This document shows, piece after piece, positions 8,849-17,010 of a DNA stretch of 64,000 nt. Within the stretch, counting starts at the first letter, position 1, and each line of letters opens with the position of its first letter. Source of the stretch: an uncultured Bacilli bacterium. Lineage in GTDB: Bacteria > Bacillota_I > Bacilli_A > RF39 > UBA660. Both the position numbers and the translations under genes were made by a program. Under the pieces are notes generated by a model that was given only the letters and a program-made list of their open reading frames with translations, was not told the origin of the DNA and did not search any database. The stretch lies in NCBI GenBank assembly GCA_934098525.1, contig CAKONZ010000004.1:69261-133260 (forward strand), written 5' to 3'.

Positions 8849-9438
8849 CATCTTGAAGTGGCACACTATTCTAGTCAATAAATAATTATGAAGGTGGGGC
8901 TAAAAATCCACTAAAGAGCAAATCGATGAAGTCCTTGGTGTTTGCTTCTTACGCCCAGTTTGGGGTGGATGCTGAGGGTTAAGAATTATGGGCGCTCGTA
9001 ATGGCATATGATACCGACCCATTATTCGTGGAGACTTGTTATTGTAGAAAGCCTATACAGACAACTTGATGGTAATCTATGGGACAGGATAGAACCTATT
9101 TGTGGTGAAAGCTATAAATAGCGTAGCTTGACTTGAGTGATTATAGGGGATTATGGAACAATCTATACTTATTAGGCCAAATAACTATAGAATTGCTGTA
9201 TGAAACTCTAATTGCAAAAGAGTATTAATAATTTACTATTGTTGGGGAAAACCCCTAGAGTGACATTTCATAGGATTGCAGTGCGTACTAAGTGGTAATC
9301 AAGTCGTAGATATGGTGACATACTACTGCTTCCTTTAAAAGGGAACTGCTTTATTGGTAACGATAAGTAGGAAGTAGGGAAATCCAACTTGACCTAAGAC
9401 GTAAAGTTAACTATGGAAATAGCCATTTCTTTTTTTTT
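8849..9438 (+). ncRNA. ole: OLE RNA (ornate, large, extremophilic RNA)
   Basis: About 590 bases carry no plausible gene in either strand. The base composition is much richer in G and C than its surroundings, which in this genome signals structured RNA. Long paired regions are visible (for example GGGGAAAACCCC near 9243 and GTTTGGGG/GCGCTC blocks). It has its own promoter, and it is followed 12 bases after its T-run by a gene of the OapA family. OLE RNA is about 600 nt and its gene normally precedes oapA. It forms a membrane-bound ribonucleoprotein linked to growth under alcohol, cold, Mg and energy stress in Bacillus halodurans. RNase P RNA and tmRNA do not fit in size or motifs. The 3' end is set by a weak hairpin (GAAAT-AGCC-ATTTC) and T9, which may allow readthrough into oapA. 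Confidence 0.85.
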
Positions 9439-9449
9439 AAGGAGAATAT

Positions 9450-9998
9450 ATGTTAAAAATATTAGAACAAAAGAAAACAAAAAAAACAGACCAAAAATGG
9501 GTGCTAATAATAACAACAATAGCATTTTCAATATCATTCCTACTATCACTAGTATCAGAACTAATAATTCCCAATGCAAGCATCATAATAAGCATAATAC
9601 TAGTATTAATATTTATAGCTCTAGGAATAATATTTGATATAATTGGAGTAGCGGTAACAACTGCAGACAACAAAGTATTTCACTCAATGGCATCACAAAA
9701 AATAAAAGGATCAAAAAAAGCTATAAAACTAATAAATAAAAAAGACAAAGTATCATCATTCTGTAATGACGTAATCGGAGATATATGTGGAGTAATATCT
9801 GGTAGTTGTGGTCTATCCATAGCACTAAAACTATCAAGTATACTAAACATAAATGCCCTAATAATAACCCTAATAACAACAAGTATTATATCAGCACTAA
9901 CAATCGGAGGAAAAGCAATGGGTAAATCATTCGCAGTAAACAACAGTAATGAAATAATATATGAATTTTCAAAAATACTAAGTATAATTTCAAAATAA
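9450..9998 (+). CDS. oapA: OLE-associated membrane protein OapA
   Basis: This 182-residue protein has about four membrane segments (about 22-42, 48-72, 118-140, 143-165). It shows the motifs I know from OapA of Bacillus halodurans: FDIIGVAVTTAD, FHSMASQKIKGSK and VSSFCNDVIGDICG. These include the conserved Asp residues in and next to membrane helices, and the family has distant similarity to CorC/CNNM Mg-transport regions. OapA binds OLE RNA as a dimer and anchors it to the membrane. AAGGAG precedes the ATG. The protein ends in its own terminator, so OLE plus oapA form a compact two-gene unit here, separate from the isoprenoid/DNA-repair operon seen in Bacillus. Confidence 0.88.
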   Translation: MLKILEQKKTKKTDQKWVLIITTIAFSISFLLSLVSELIIPNASIIISIILVLIFIALGIIFDIIGVAVTTADNKVFHSMASQKIKGSKKAIKLINKKDKVSSFCNDVIGDICGVISGSCGLSIALKLSSILNINALIITLITTSIISALTIGGKAMGKSFAVNNSNEIIYEFSKILSIISK

Positions 9999-10017
9999 AA
10001 GAAATTATACTTTTTTT
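9981..10017 (+). terminator. Terminator of oapA, overlapping its last codons
   Basis: A perfect 11-bp stem (AGTATAATTTC / GAAATTATACT) with a 9-base loop is followed by T7. Confidence 0.88.
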
Positions 10018-10064
10018 GTAGAAAATAATAGAAAAATATACTATAATAACCTTAAGGTAGAGTG

Positions 10065-13000
10065 ATGTATATGAAAAAAATAAAAAACAAAAAACAAAAA
10101 ATAATAATAGCAGTAACAATACTATTAATAGGCTTAATACCAATACTAACAATATATAACCTAAACAACCCAACAACACTAAATAAAATAATAGCAAACA
10201 AAATATATAAAGAACCAGCAAACAAAAACTTTAAAGACGATAACCTATATAATTGTATAATAGACAGATATAACATAAAAAACAAAACATCACTACCATA
10301 CACAACAAACCTAACAGATGAACAATTACTTACTATAACAGAATTAAGTTGTTGGGGCCTTGGCAAAAAAGAAGAAGAAAAAATAACAAATGCAAGTGGT
10401 ATTGAAAAATTAACTAATTTAACATCTTTAAATTTGTGGTATAATAACCTAACTACAATAGATATAAGTAAAAATACAAATTTAACATATTTAAAATTAT
10501 ATAATAATAACTTAAGTACCATAGATGTAAGCGAGAACGTAAATTTAACATCTTTAGATTTATCTGAAAATAACCTAAGTACAATTGATGTGAGTAAAAA
10601 TATAAAATTAACATATTTAGATTTAGGATATAATAAACTAAGTACAATAGACGTAAGTAACAATATAAATTTAACATCTTTAAGTTTAAGTCGTAATAAC
10701 CTAAGTACAATAGACGTAAGTAACAATACAAATTTAACATCTTTAGGTTTAGATTTTAATAATCTAAGTACCATAGATGTAAGTAATAATACAAATTTAA
10801 CAGAATTATATTTATACAATAATAACTTAAGTACCATAGATTTAAGTAATAATGTGAATTTAACAAAATTAGATTTAAGTAATAATAACCTAAGCACCAT
10901 AGATGTAAGTAACAATGTAAATTTAACAAAATTAAATTTATATAATAATAAATTAAGTACCATAGATGTAAGTAATAATGTAAATTTAACAGAATTAGAT
11001 TTACATGGTAATAAATTAAGTACCATAGATGTAAGCGAGAACGTAAATTTAACATCTTTAGGTTTACTTAATAATAACCTAAGTACCATAGATGTTAGTA
11101 ATAATGTAAATTTAACATCTTTAAGTTTATATGGAAATAGCTTAAGCACAATAGATGTAAGCAATAATGTAAATTTAACATATTTAAGTTTATACGGAAA
11201 TAAATTAAGTACCATAGATTTAAGTAATAATGTAAATTTAACATATTTAAGTTTATACGGAAATAAATTAAGTACCATAGATTTAAGTAATAATGTAAAT
11301 TTAACAGAATTATATTTACATAATAATGACCTAACCATAATAGATTTAAGCAACAATACAAAATTAAAGACATTATATTTGCATAATAATAACCTAAGTA
11401 CAATAGATTTAAGTAATAATGTTAATTTAAAATATTTATATTTATATAATAATAACTTTACATTAGGAAGTGTTTACTTAAAAAAAGATGAATCAATAAA
11501 AGAAACAAAAAATATAAAATTACCATCTAGATTCCCAATAAGTTATGAAATAGAAAACACTGAAATAGCAAACTATGAAGAGGGAAAAATAACTGGATTA
11601 AAAACAGGAAACTCTAAAATAACAGCAACACTAAATGGTGTTAAAGAAAGTAAAGCATCTGATGCTAAAGACATAAAAGTATCAGGAAACATATATGTAT
11701 ATGATTATACAAGTGAAGTATATGATTTAAGTAAAGACTACATCTATACAGGTACTAATGACTTTGATAAAAGTAAAATAACTTGTATAAACTGTACAAT
11801 TGAGACAAATAATAATAAACTTATAATAAAAGCAAACGATGAAGTAGTAAAAGAATATAAATTAGTAAAAATATCAAGTACAACATATGATTTAAATAAA
11901 GACTATATCTATACAGGTACTAATAATTTTGATAAAAGTAAAATAACTTGTACAAATTGTAATATTGAAATAAGTGATAATAATTTATTAATAAAAATAA
12001 ATGACCAAATATTAGATCAATATACTTTATCTAAAATATCTAGTAGTAAGTATACTATAACTAATGATTATATTTATACAGGTACTAGTGATCTTGATAA
12101 GAGTAAGATAACATGTACAAATTGTACAACTGAAGTAAGTGATAATAAATTAATAGTAAAAGTAGGAACTGAAGTAGTAAAAGAATACAAGTTAGCAAAA
12201 ATATCAAGTACAACATATGATTTAAGTAAAGATTATATCTATACAGGTGCTAGTGATCTTGATAAAAGTAAAATAACATGTACAAATTGTACAACTGAAT
12301 TAAATGATAATAAACTTATAATAAAAGTAGGAACTGAAATAGTAAAAGAATATAAATTAGTAAAAATATCAAGTACAACATATGATTTAAATAAAGATTA
12401 TATCTATACAGGTGCTAGTGATCTTGATAAAAGTAAGATAACATGTACAAACTGTAATATTGAAATAAGTAATAATAATTTATTAATAAAAATAAATGAC
12501 CAAATATTAGATCAATATACTTTATCTAAAATATCTAGTAGTAAGTATACTATAACTAATGATTATATCTATACTGGTACTAATGATTTTGATAAAAGTA
12601 AAGTTGCATGTACAAATTGTACAGCTGAAGTAAGTGATAATAAATTAATAATAAAAGTAGGTACTGATATAGTAAAAGAATATAAATTAGCAAAAATATC
12701 AAGTACTACATATAACCTAAATAAAGACTATATTTATACTGGTACTAGTGACTTTGATAAAAGTAAAATAACATGTACAAAATGTACAACTGAAGTAAGT
12801 GATAATAAACTTATAGTAAAAGTAGGTACTGATATAGTAAAAGAATATAAGCTAGTAAAAATATCAAGTACTACTTATAACTTAAGTAAAGACTATATTT
12901 ATACTGGTACTAATAATTTTGATAAAAGTAAAATAACTTGTACAAATTGTAATATTGAAATAAGTGATAATAATTTATTAATAAAAATAAATGATCAAAT

Positions 13001-13406
13001 ATTAGATCAATATACTTTATCTAAAATATCAAGTACAACATATGATTTAAGTAAAGATGATATTTATTTAAATCAAAATGAAAGTATTGATAAAAGTAAA
13101 ATAACTTGTACTAATTGTACTATTGAGATAAGTAATAATAAACTTATAGTAAAAGTAAATGATGAAGTAGTAAAAGAATATACAATAAAATATAATGCTC
13201 CTACCTATAAAAAAGGAGATATCAATCATGATGGAAAAGTAAATGTTTTAGATGTAGGTAAGTTATTTTCACATGTAAGAGGAAAATCTATTATAAAAGA
13301 TGAATCATTATTAAAAGAATGTGATTTAAATAATGATGGTAAAGTAAATATATTAGATGTAGGTAAATTATTCTCTTTTGTAAGAGGTAAGACAAAAACT
13401 TTATAA
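10065..13406 (+). CDS. Giant extracellular LRR / Big2-like / repeat / dockerin protein
   Basis: About 1113 residues follow an N-terminal membrane/signal segment (about 12-30). A folded N-cap (about 50-115) leads to sixteen 21-residue leucine-rich repeats plus a partial one (consensus LTxLxLxxNxLSTIDVSNNVN). A bacterial Ig-like Big2 domain (ending GKITGLKTGNSKITATLNG) follows, then nine 55-residue repeats each with one CTNC-type Cys pair. It closes with a dockerin made of two EF-hand loops, DINHDGKVNVLD and DLNNDGKVNILD. The likely role is surface binding or adhesion, with the dockerin docking to a cohesin partner not seen here. I chose the ATG at 10065 from the AAGGTAG site; GTG 10062 and ATG 10071 are alternatives. 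Such highly similar repeats favour copy-number change. Confidence 0.88.
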   Translation: MYMKKIKNKKQKIIIAVTILLIGLIPILTIYNLNNPTTLNKIIANKIYKEPANKNFKDDNLYNCIIDRYNIKNKTSLPYTTNLTDEQLLTITELSCWGLGKKEEEKITNASGIEKLTNLTSLNLWYNNLTTIDISKNTNLTYLKLYNNNLSTIDVSENVNLTSLDLSENNLSTIDVSKNIKLTYLDLGYNKLSTIDVSNNINLTSLSLSRNNLSTIDVSNNTNLTSLGLDFNNLSTIDVSNNTNLTELYLYNNNLSTIDLSNNVNLTKLDLSNNNLSTIDVSNNVNLTKLNLYNNKLSTIDVSNNVNLTELDLHGNKLSTIDVSENVNLTSLGLLNNNLSTIDVSNNVNLTSLSLYGNSLSTIDVSNNVNLTYLSLYGNKLSTIDLSNNVNLTYLSLYGNKLSTIDLSNNVNLTELYLHNNDLTIIDLSNNTKLKTLYLHNNNLSTIDLSNNVNLKYLYLYNNNFTLGSVYLKKDESIKETKNIKLPSRFPISYEIENTEIANYEEGKITGLKTGNSKITATLNGVKESKASDAKDIKVSGNIYVYDYTSEVYDLSKDYIYTGTNDFDKSKITCINCTIETNNNKLIIKANDEVVKEYKLVKISSTTYDLNKDYIYTGTNNFDKSKITCTNCNIEISDNNLLIKINDQILDQYTLSKISSSKYTITNDYIYTGTSDLDKSKITCTNCTTEVSDNKLIVKVGTEVVKEYKLAKISSTTYDLSKDYIYTGASDLDKSKITCTNCTTELNDNKLIIKVGTEIVKEYKLVKISSTTYDLNKDYIYTGASDLDKSKITCTNCNIEISNNNLLIKINDQILDQYTLSKISSSKYTITNDYIYTGTNDFDKSKVACTNCTAEVSDNKLIIKVGTDIVKEYKLAKISSTTYNLNKDYIYTGTSDFDKSKITCTKCTTEVSDNKLIVKVGTDIVKEYKLVKISSTTYNLSKDYIYTGTNNFDKSKITCTNCNIEISDNNLLIKINDQILDQYTLSKISSTTYDLSKDDIYLNQNESIDKSKITCTNCTIEISNNKLIVKVNDEVVKEYTIKYNAPTYKKGDINHDGKVNVLDVGKLFSHVRGKSIIKDESLLKECDLNNDGKVNILDVGKLFSFVRGKTKTL
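10419..11470 (+). repeat. 63-bp tandem repeats encoding LRRs
   Basis: Sixteen in-register 63-bp units plus a partial seventeenth. Units 13 and 14 are nearly identical at DNA level, which points to recent unit duplication. The lack of stops in other frames creates long spurious antisense reading frames. Confidence 0.92.
11709..13193 (+). repeat. Nine 165-bp tandem repeats (55 residues each)
   Basis: Units share the pattern YDLSKDYIYTG, DKSKITCTNC, then a strand-rich tail ending KEYKLVKI or DQYTLSKI. Types alternate (KVGTEVVKEYKL versus KINDQILDQYTL), so the array seems to have grown by duplication of a multi-unit block. I recognise no named family. Confidence 0.88.
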
Positions 13407-13433
13407 AAAGGCTAGTATTTTCTAGCTTTTTTT
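13405..13433 (+). terminator. Terminator of the LRR-dockerin gene
   Basis: GCTAG-TATTTT-CTAGC, with an A-run before and a T7 run after. Confidence 0.8.
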
Positions 13434-13463
13434 GTTATAATCATACCGATTGAGGTGATTAAT

Positions 13464-14777
13464 ATGAATTTACCAACAGTATGTATAGTAGGGCGTCCTA
13501 ATGTAGGAAAGAGCACAATTTTTAATAAGTTAGTAGGAAAAAAAATATCTATTATAGAAGATACTCCAGGAGTAACAAGAGATAGAATATATGGAGAAGT
13601 AAATTATAAAAATCATAAATTTAATCTTATAGATACAGGAGGAATAGATGTATCTAAAGAAATATTTAACGACGAAATAAAAGTTCAAGTAGAAATAGGT
13701 ATATTAGAATCAGATAAAATAATTTTTGTAGTAGATGGTAAAGAAGGATTAACTGCAAATGATTTAGAAGTAAGAGATATGCTTAGAAAATCAGGAAAAG
13801 AAGTAATTGTTGCAATTAATAAAATTGACCACAGAGATTCTAAACATCATGCATATGATTTTTATGAACTAGGATTTGATAAATATATAGAAGTAAGTGG
13901 AGAACAAAATTTAGGAATAGCAGATCTTTTAGATGAAATAACAAAAGATTTTAAAGAAGTTGAAAAAGATGAAGATGAAACAACAAAAATATGTGTAATA
14001 GGACGTCCTAATGTAGGAAAAAGTAGTTTAGTAAATGCTTTAATTAATGAAGAAAGAGTAATTGTTTCTTCAGTAGCAGGAACAACTAGAGATGCAGTAG
14101 ATATAGATTTTAAATATGATAAAGAAGATTATATTTTAATCGATACTGCAGGAATGAGAAAAAAAGGAAAAGTATTTGAAAAAATAGAAAAATATTCATT
14201 ATTAAGAAGTATGAGAGCTATAGATAGATCAGATATTTGTCTTTTAGTAATAAATAGAGAAGAAGGTATCATTGAACACGATAAACATATAGCAGGATAT
14301 GCTGAAAAATCAGGTAAAGGTTTAATAATAGTAGTAAACAAATGGGATACTGTAGACAATAAAGATCAAGATATAAAAAACTTTACAAAAGATATAAGAG
14401 AAGAATTTAAATTTATTCCATATGCTCCAGTAGTATTCTTATCAGCACTAACTAAAAAAAGAATTCATACTCTTATGCCAGAAGTAAAAAGAGTAAAAGA
14501 AAACATAAAAAAAGAAGTAAAAACATCAGTACTAAATGAAGTAATAATGGATGCATATCAACTAAATCCTGCTCCATCATACAAAGGAAAAAGACTAAAA
14601 ATATATTATGTTCATCAATCAGGAATAAAACCTCCTAAATTTACCTTTAATGTTAATGACAAAACATTAGTCCATTTTTCATACCTTAGATATTTAGAAA
14701 ATAAAATAAGAGAAAACTTTGATTTTGAAGGTACACCAATAGAAATAACATTTAAAAATAAAAATGATTTATTATAA
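13464..14777 (+). CDS. der: Ribosome-associated double GTPase Der (EngA)
   Basis: About 437 residues contain two tandem Era-type G domains, each with GRPNVGKS (near residues 9 and 178), DTGG/DTAG Walker B sequences and NKID/NKWD G4 motifs. A C-terminal KH-like domain follows. It is an essential factor in 50S subunit maturation. The ribosome site GAGGTGAT sits 6 bases before the ATG at 13464. The in-frame GTG nine bases earlier lies inside that site, so I rejected it. It is followed by the small spoVIF-like gene. Confidence 0.97.
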   Translation: MNLPTVCIVGRPNVGKSTIFNKLVGKKISIIEDTPGVTRDRIYGEVNYKNHKFNLIDTGGIDVSKEIFNDEIKVQVEIGILESDKIIFVVDGKEGLTANDLEVRDMLRKSGKEVIVAINKIDHRDSKHHAYDFYELGFDKYIEVSGEQNLGIADLLDEITKDFKEVEKDEDETTKICVIGRPNVGKSSLVNALINEERVIVSSVAGTTRDAVDIDFKYDKEDYILIDTAGMRKKGKVFEKIEKYSLLRSMRAIDRSDICLLVINREEGIIEHDKHIAGYAEKSGKGLIIVVNKWDTVDNKDQDIKNFTKDIREEFKFIPYAPVVFLSALTKKRIHTLMPEVKRVKENIKKEVKTSVLNEVIMDAYQLNPAPSYKGKRLKIYYVHQSGIKPPKFTFNVNDKTLVHFSYLRYLENKIRENFDFEGTPIEITFKNKNDLL

Positions 14778-14821
14778 CAAATTTATACCTCTTACATAAA
14801 TTATAGTAGGAGGTTTTTATT

Positions 14822-15067
14822 TTGAGATTAACAGATAGCTTTTTTAAAAAAGTAGAAAATAAAACAAATATAAAAAAGGATACAATTTTATCTTTAGCAG
14901 AAAAACTACAAGGAGATAACATGAAAAATGAAGATGCTTTAAGAGATGTAATTGAATCAATTAGTAAAATGACAGGTAAAAATGTACCAAAAGAAAAACA
15001 AGATAAAATCATTAATACTATTTTAGAAGATAAGGTACCAAAAGACCTAAATAAATTTATAGACTAA
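14822..15067 (+). CDS. Stage VI sporulation protein F-like (SpoVIF/YjcC family), TTG start
   Basis: This 81-residue protein has the SpoVIF layout: an N-terminal DSFFKKVENKTNIKKDTILSL block, a central helix with LRDVIESISKMTGKNVPKE, and a C-terminal IINTILEDKVP block. In Bacillus this small protein belongs to late spore assembly (coat/GerR-related regulation). Translation must begin at TTG, because AGGAGG lies 7 bases before it and no ATG precedes the conserved N-terminus. It sits between der and ruvA, with its own terminator. The family call is from memory of the pattern and is good but not certain. Confidence 0.72.
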   Translation: MRLTDSFFKKVENKTNIKKDTILSLAEKLQGDNMKNEDALRDVIESISKMTGKNVPKEKQDKIINTILEDKVPKDLNKFID

Positions 15068-15081
15068 TATTAGTCTTTTTT
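15058..15081 (+). terminator. Terminator after the SpoVIF-like gene
   Basis: The self-complementary AGACTAATATTAGTCT overlaps the stop codon and is followed by T6. Confidence 0.75.
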
Positions 15082-15082
15082 A

Positions 15083-15111
15083 TTGCAAACTTATGTTTGA
15101 TGTGCTATATT
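15083..15111 (+). promoter_or_regulatory. Sigma-A promoter of ruvAB
   Basis: TTGCAA, 17 bases, TATATT, immediately after the preceding terminator and 24 bases before the RuvA start codon. Confidence 0.6.
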
Positions 15112-15134
15112 TAAAACATAAGGATAGTGATAAT

Positions 15135-15686
15135 ATGTATTCATATATAATAGGAAAAATTACAGAACAATACTCTAATTTTATAGTAGTAGAAAATAAT
15201 AAAATAGGATATTTAATTAATGTATCTAATCCATTTTCTTTTGAATTAGATAAGGAATATAAAATATATTTATATCAACAAATAAGAGAAGATGAAAATT
15301 CTTTATACGGTTTTAAAACTCAAGAAGAAAAAGATTTATTTTTAAAACTAATAAGTGTAAAAGGTATAGGACCTAAAATGGCTTTACCAATGCTTGCTAC
15401 AGGTAGTATTGAAGGAATAACAGATGCCATAGAAAGAGAAAATATATTATATTTAAAAAAATTTCCTAAAATAGGTGAAAAAGCTGCAAGACAAATTATT
15501 TTAGATTTAAAAGGAAAATTAAATATAGAATCAATTGAAGAAGAAAAAACAAATGAAGATTTAATAGAAGTTTTAAAAGGATTAGGATATAAAGAAAAAG
15601 AAATAAAACAAGTTATACCAAAAGTAAATAAAGAATTAAAACTAGAAGATCAAATAAAAGAATCATTAAAACTATTATTAAGATAG
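15135..15686 (+). CDS. ruvA: Holliday junction branch migration protein RuvA
   Basis: About 183 residues begin with the conserved OB-fold start MYSYIIGKITEQYSNFIVV. The two helix-hairpin-helix motifs follow in LISVKGIGPKMALPML and LKKFPKIGEKAARQIILDL, and the protein ends in the mobile domain III that contacts RuvB (LKGLGYKEKEI). I used the ATG at 15135 after AAGGATAG; the ATG 42 bases upstream would add residues not seen in the family and falls in the promoter. It binds four-way junctions and positions RuvB. RuvC is absent, as usual in Bacilli. Confidence 0.95.
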   Translation: MYSYIIGKITEQYSNFIVVENNKIGYLINVSNPFSFELDKEYKIYLYQQIREDENSLYGFKTQEEKDLFLKLISVKGIGPKMALPMLATGSIEGITDAIERENILYLKKFPKIGEKAARQIILDLKGKLNIESIEEEKTNEDLIEVLKGLGYKEKEIKQVIPKVNKELKLEDQIKESLKLLLR

Positions 15687-15697
15687 GGGAAAAAGTT

Positions 15698-16684
15698 ATG
15701 AAAGTAAAAATGGAAGAAGAAAAAGAAGTAGAATATGAATCTACAATAAGACCTAAAACACTAGATCAATACATAGGACAAAGTGAAGTAAAAGAAAACA
15801 TGAAAGTATTTATTGAAGCTGCTAAAAAAAGAGGAGAAAGTCTTGATCATGTATTATTATACGGTCCTCCTGGACTTGGAAAAACAACAATGGCTTATAT
15901 TATTGCTAATGAATTAAATACTAATATCAAAACAGCTTCAGGACCATCAATTGAAAAATCAGGTGATCTAGCAGCCATTCTATCTACTCTTGAACCAGGA
16001 GATGTATTATTTATTGATGAAATACATCGTATGCCAAGATTTATTGAAGAAATACTATATCCAGCTATGGAAGATTTCACTCTAGACATAATAATAGGAA
16101 ATGATGGATCTACAAGAAATATAAAAATAGACTTACCACCATTTACATTAGTAGGAGCTACAACAAGAGCTGGTGACATAACATCACCATTAAGAGATAG
16201 ATTTGGTATTGTCAATAAAATGCAATACTATACAATTGATGAATTAACAGACATAGTAAAAAGAACCTCAAAAGTACTTTCAACTCCAATAGATAATCAA
16301 GCTGCCATAGAATTAGCCAAAAGAAGTAGAGGAACACCAAGAATAGCTAATAAATTATTTAAAAGAGTAAGAGACTTTGCTCAAGTTGAAGACAAAGAAA
16401 CAATAGATTTAGAAATCACAACTAAAGCTCTTGATAGACTAAAAATAGATCCTATGGGACTAGATGAAACTGATAAAGAATTACTACTTACTATCATAGA
16501 TAAATATAATGGTGGTCCAGTAGGAATAGATACTCTTGCTACTTCAATAGGAGAAGAAACATCAACTATAGAAGATATGTATGAGCCATATTTAATTCAA
16601 ATTGGTTTTATGAAAAGAACATCACGTGGTAGAATAGCTACAGAAAAAGCCATAAATTATTTTAACAACAACATAAAAAAATAA
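15698..16684 (+). CDS. ruvB: Holliday junction branch migration ATPase RuvB
   Basis: A 328-residue AAA+ motor: N-terminal RPKTLDQYIGQ, Walker A GPPGLGKTT, Walker B FIDEIHR, sensor 1 GATTRAG, arginine finger region PLRDRFG, and a C-terminal winged helix (GPVGIDTLATSIGEE). It forms hexameric rings that drive branch migration on RuvA-bound junctions. It starts 11 bases after ruvA with a GGGG-rich site, so the two are one operon. Confidence 0.98.
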   Translation: MKVKMEEEKEVEYESTIRPKTLDQYIGQSEVKENMKVFIEAAKKRGESLDHVLLYGPPGLGKTTMAYIIANELNTNIKTASGPSIEKSGDLAAILSTLEPGDVLFIDEIHRMPRFIEEILYPAMEDFTLDIIIGNDGSTRNIKIDLPPFTLVGATTRAGDITSPLRDRFGIVNKMQYYTIDELTDIVKRTSKVLSTPIDNQAAIELAKRSRGTPRIANKLFKRVRDFAQVEDKETIDLEITTKALDRLKIDPMGLDETDKELLLTIIDKYNGGPVGIDTLATSIGEETSTIEDMYEPYLIQIGFMKRTSRGRIATEKAINYFNNNIKK

Positions 16685-16712
16685 ATATCTACAAATTGAT
16701 ATTTATTTTTTT
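16675..16712. terminator. Bidirectional terminator between ruvB and the Cse60-like gene
   Basis: AAAAATAAATATC pairs with GATATTTATTTTT across an 8-base loop. It serves the end of ruvB and the converging small gene, whose stop lies in the right arm. Confidence 0.72.
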
Positions 16713-16876
16713 AATAAAAGTAAAGCTGAAAAAGAATATATTTGTTCTTCTCCAAAAGCAAAAGAATTAATCTGATATTTTATATCAAATAACTCATAAT
16801 CATTATCAGATAAAAAACTATTAATCTTTTCTTCTAAATCTTCCTCTGATTCCTCATCAAATACTTTTACAAACAT
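16703..16876 (-). CDS. Sporulation protein Cse60-like, 57 residues
   Basis: This small gene on the minus strand fills the ruvB-queA gap. The protein begins MFVKVFDEESEEDLEEKINS, continues through DIKYQIN and ends EEQIYSFSALLLL. This is the Cse60 pattern (VKLFDxEHExxLExxIN, IDIKYQV, EQIYCFSA), a sigma-E-controlled small protein in Bacillus. GGAGATGA lies directly before the ATG. Its function in sporulation is unknown. The match covers the full length, so I am fairly confident. Confidence 0.8.
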   Translation of the reverse strand: MFVKVFDEESEEDLEEKINSFLSDNDYELFDIKYQINSFAFGEEQIYSFSALLLLKK

Positions 16877-16927
16877 TAAATCATCTCCAATAAAAATATA
16901 TCATAATATTATAAGAAAAAAGTCGTA

Positions 16928-16956
16928 TTTACTTATAAAACCAATTATGATATAAT
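16928..16956 (+). promoter_or_regulatory. Promoter of queA-tgt
   Basis: TTTACT, 17 bases, TATAAT. The leader of about 47 bases before the GGAGG site contains a TTACT/AGTAA pairing. It does not match a preQ1 riboswitch that I can recognise. Confidence 0.55.
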
Positions 16957-17010
16957 ACAAACGAATTAAAGTTACTAACTACTGTTAAGTAATTTTTTAA
17001 TGGAGGTATT

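Noticed and set aside
8849..9438. RNase P RNA or tmRNA as identity of the large RNA
   Set aside because: The length is too great, the RNase P core motif (GAGGAAAGUCC type) and a tmRNA tag/tRNA-like end are absent, and the neighbour is an OapA-type gene.
10052..11356. A 434-codon open frame antisense to the LRR gene
   Set aside because: It is the mirror of the 63-bp repeats, which lack stops in several frames. It has no ribosome site, and the sense strand encodes clear LRRs.
10419..13193. The regular repeats as a CRISPR array
   Set aside because: Repeat units run head to tail without unique spacers, remain in one reading frame, and encode LRR or 55-residue protein repeats. No cas gene is in the window.
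17000..17010. preQ1 riboswitch in the queA leader
   Set aside because: The short leader pairs TTACT/AGTAA, but the conserved preQ1-I core and A-rich tail pseudoknot are not visible.
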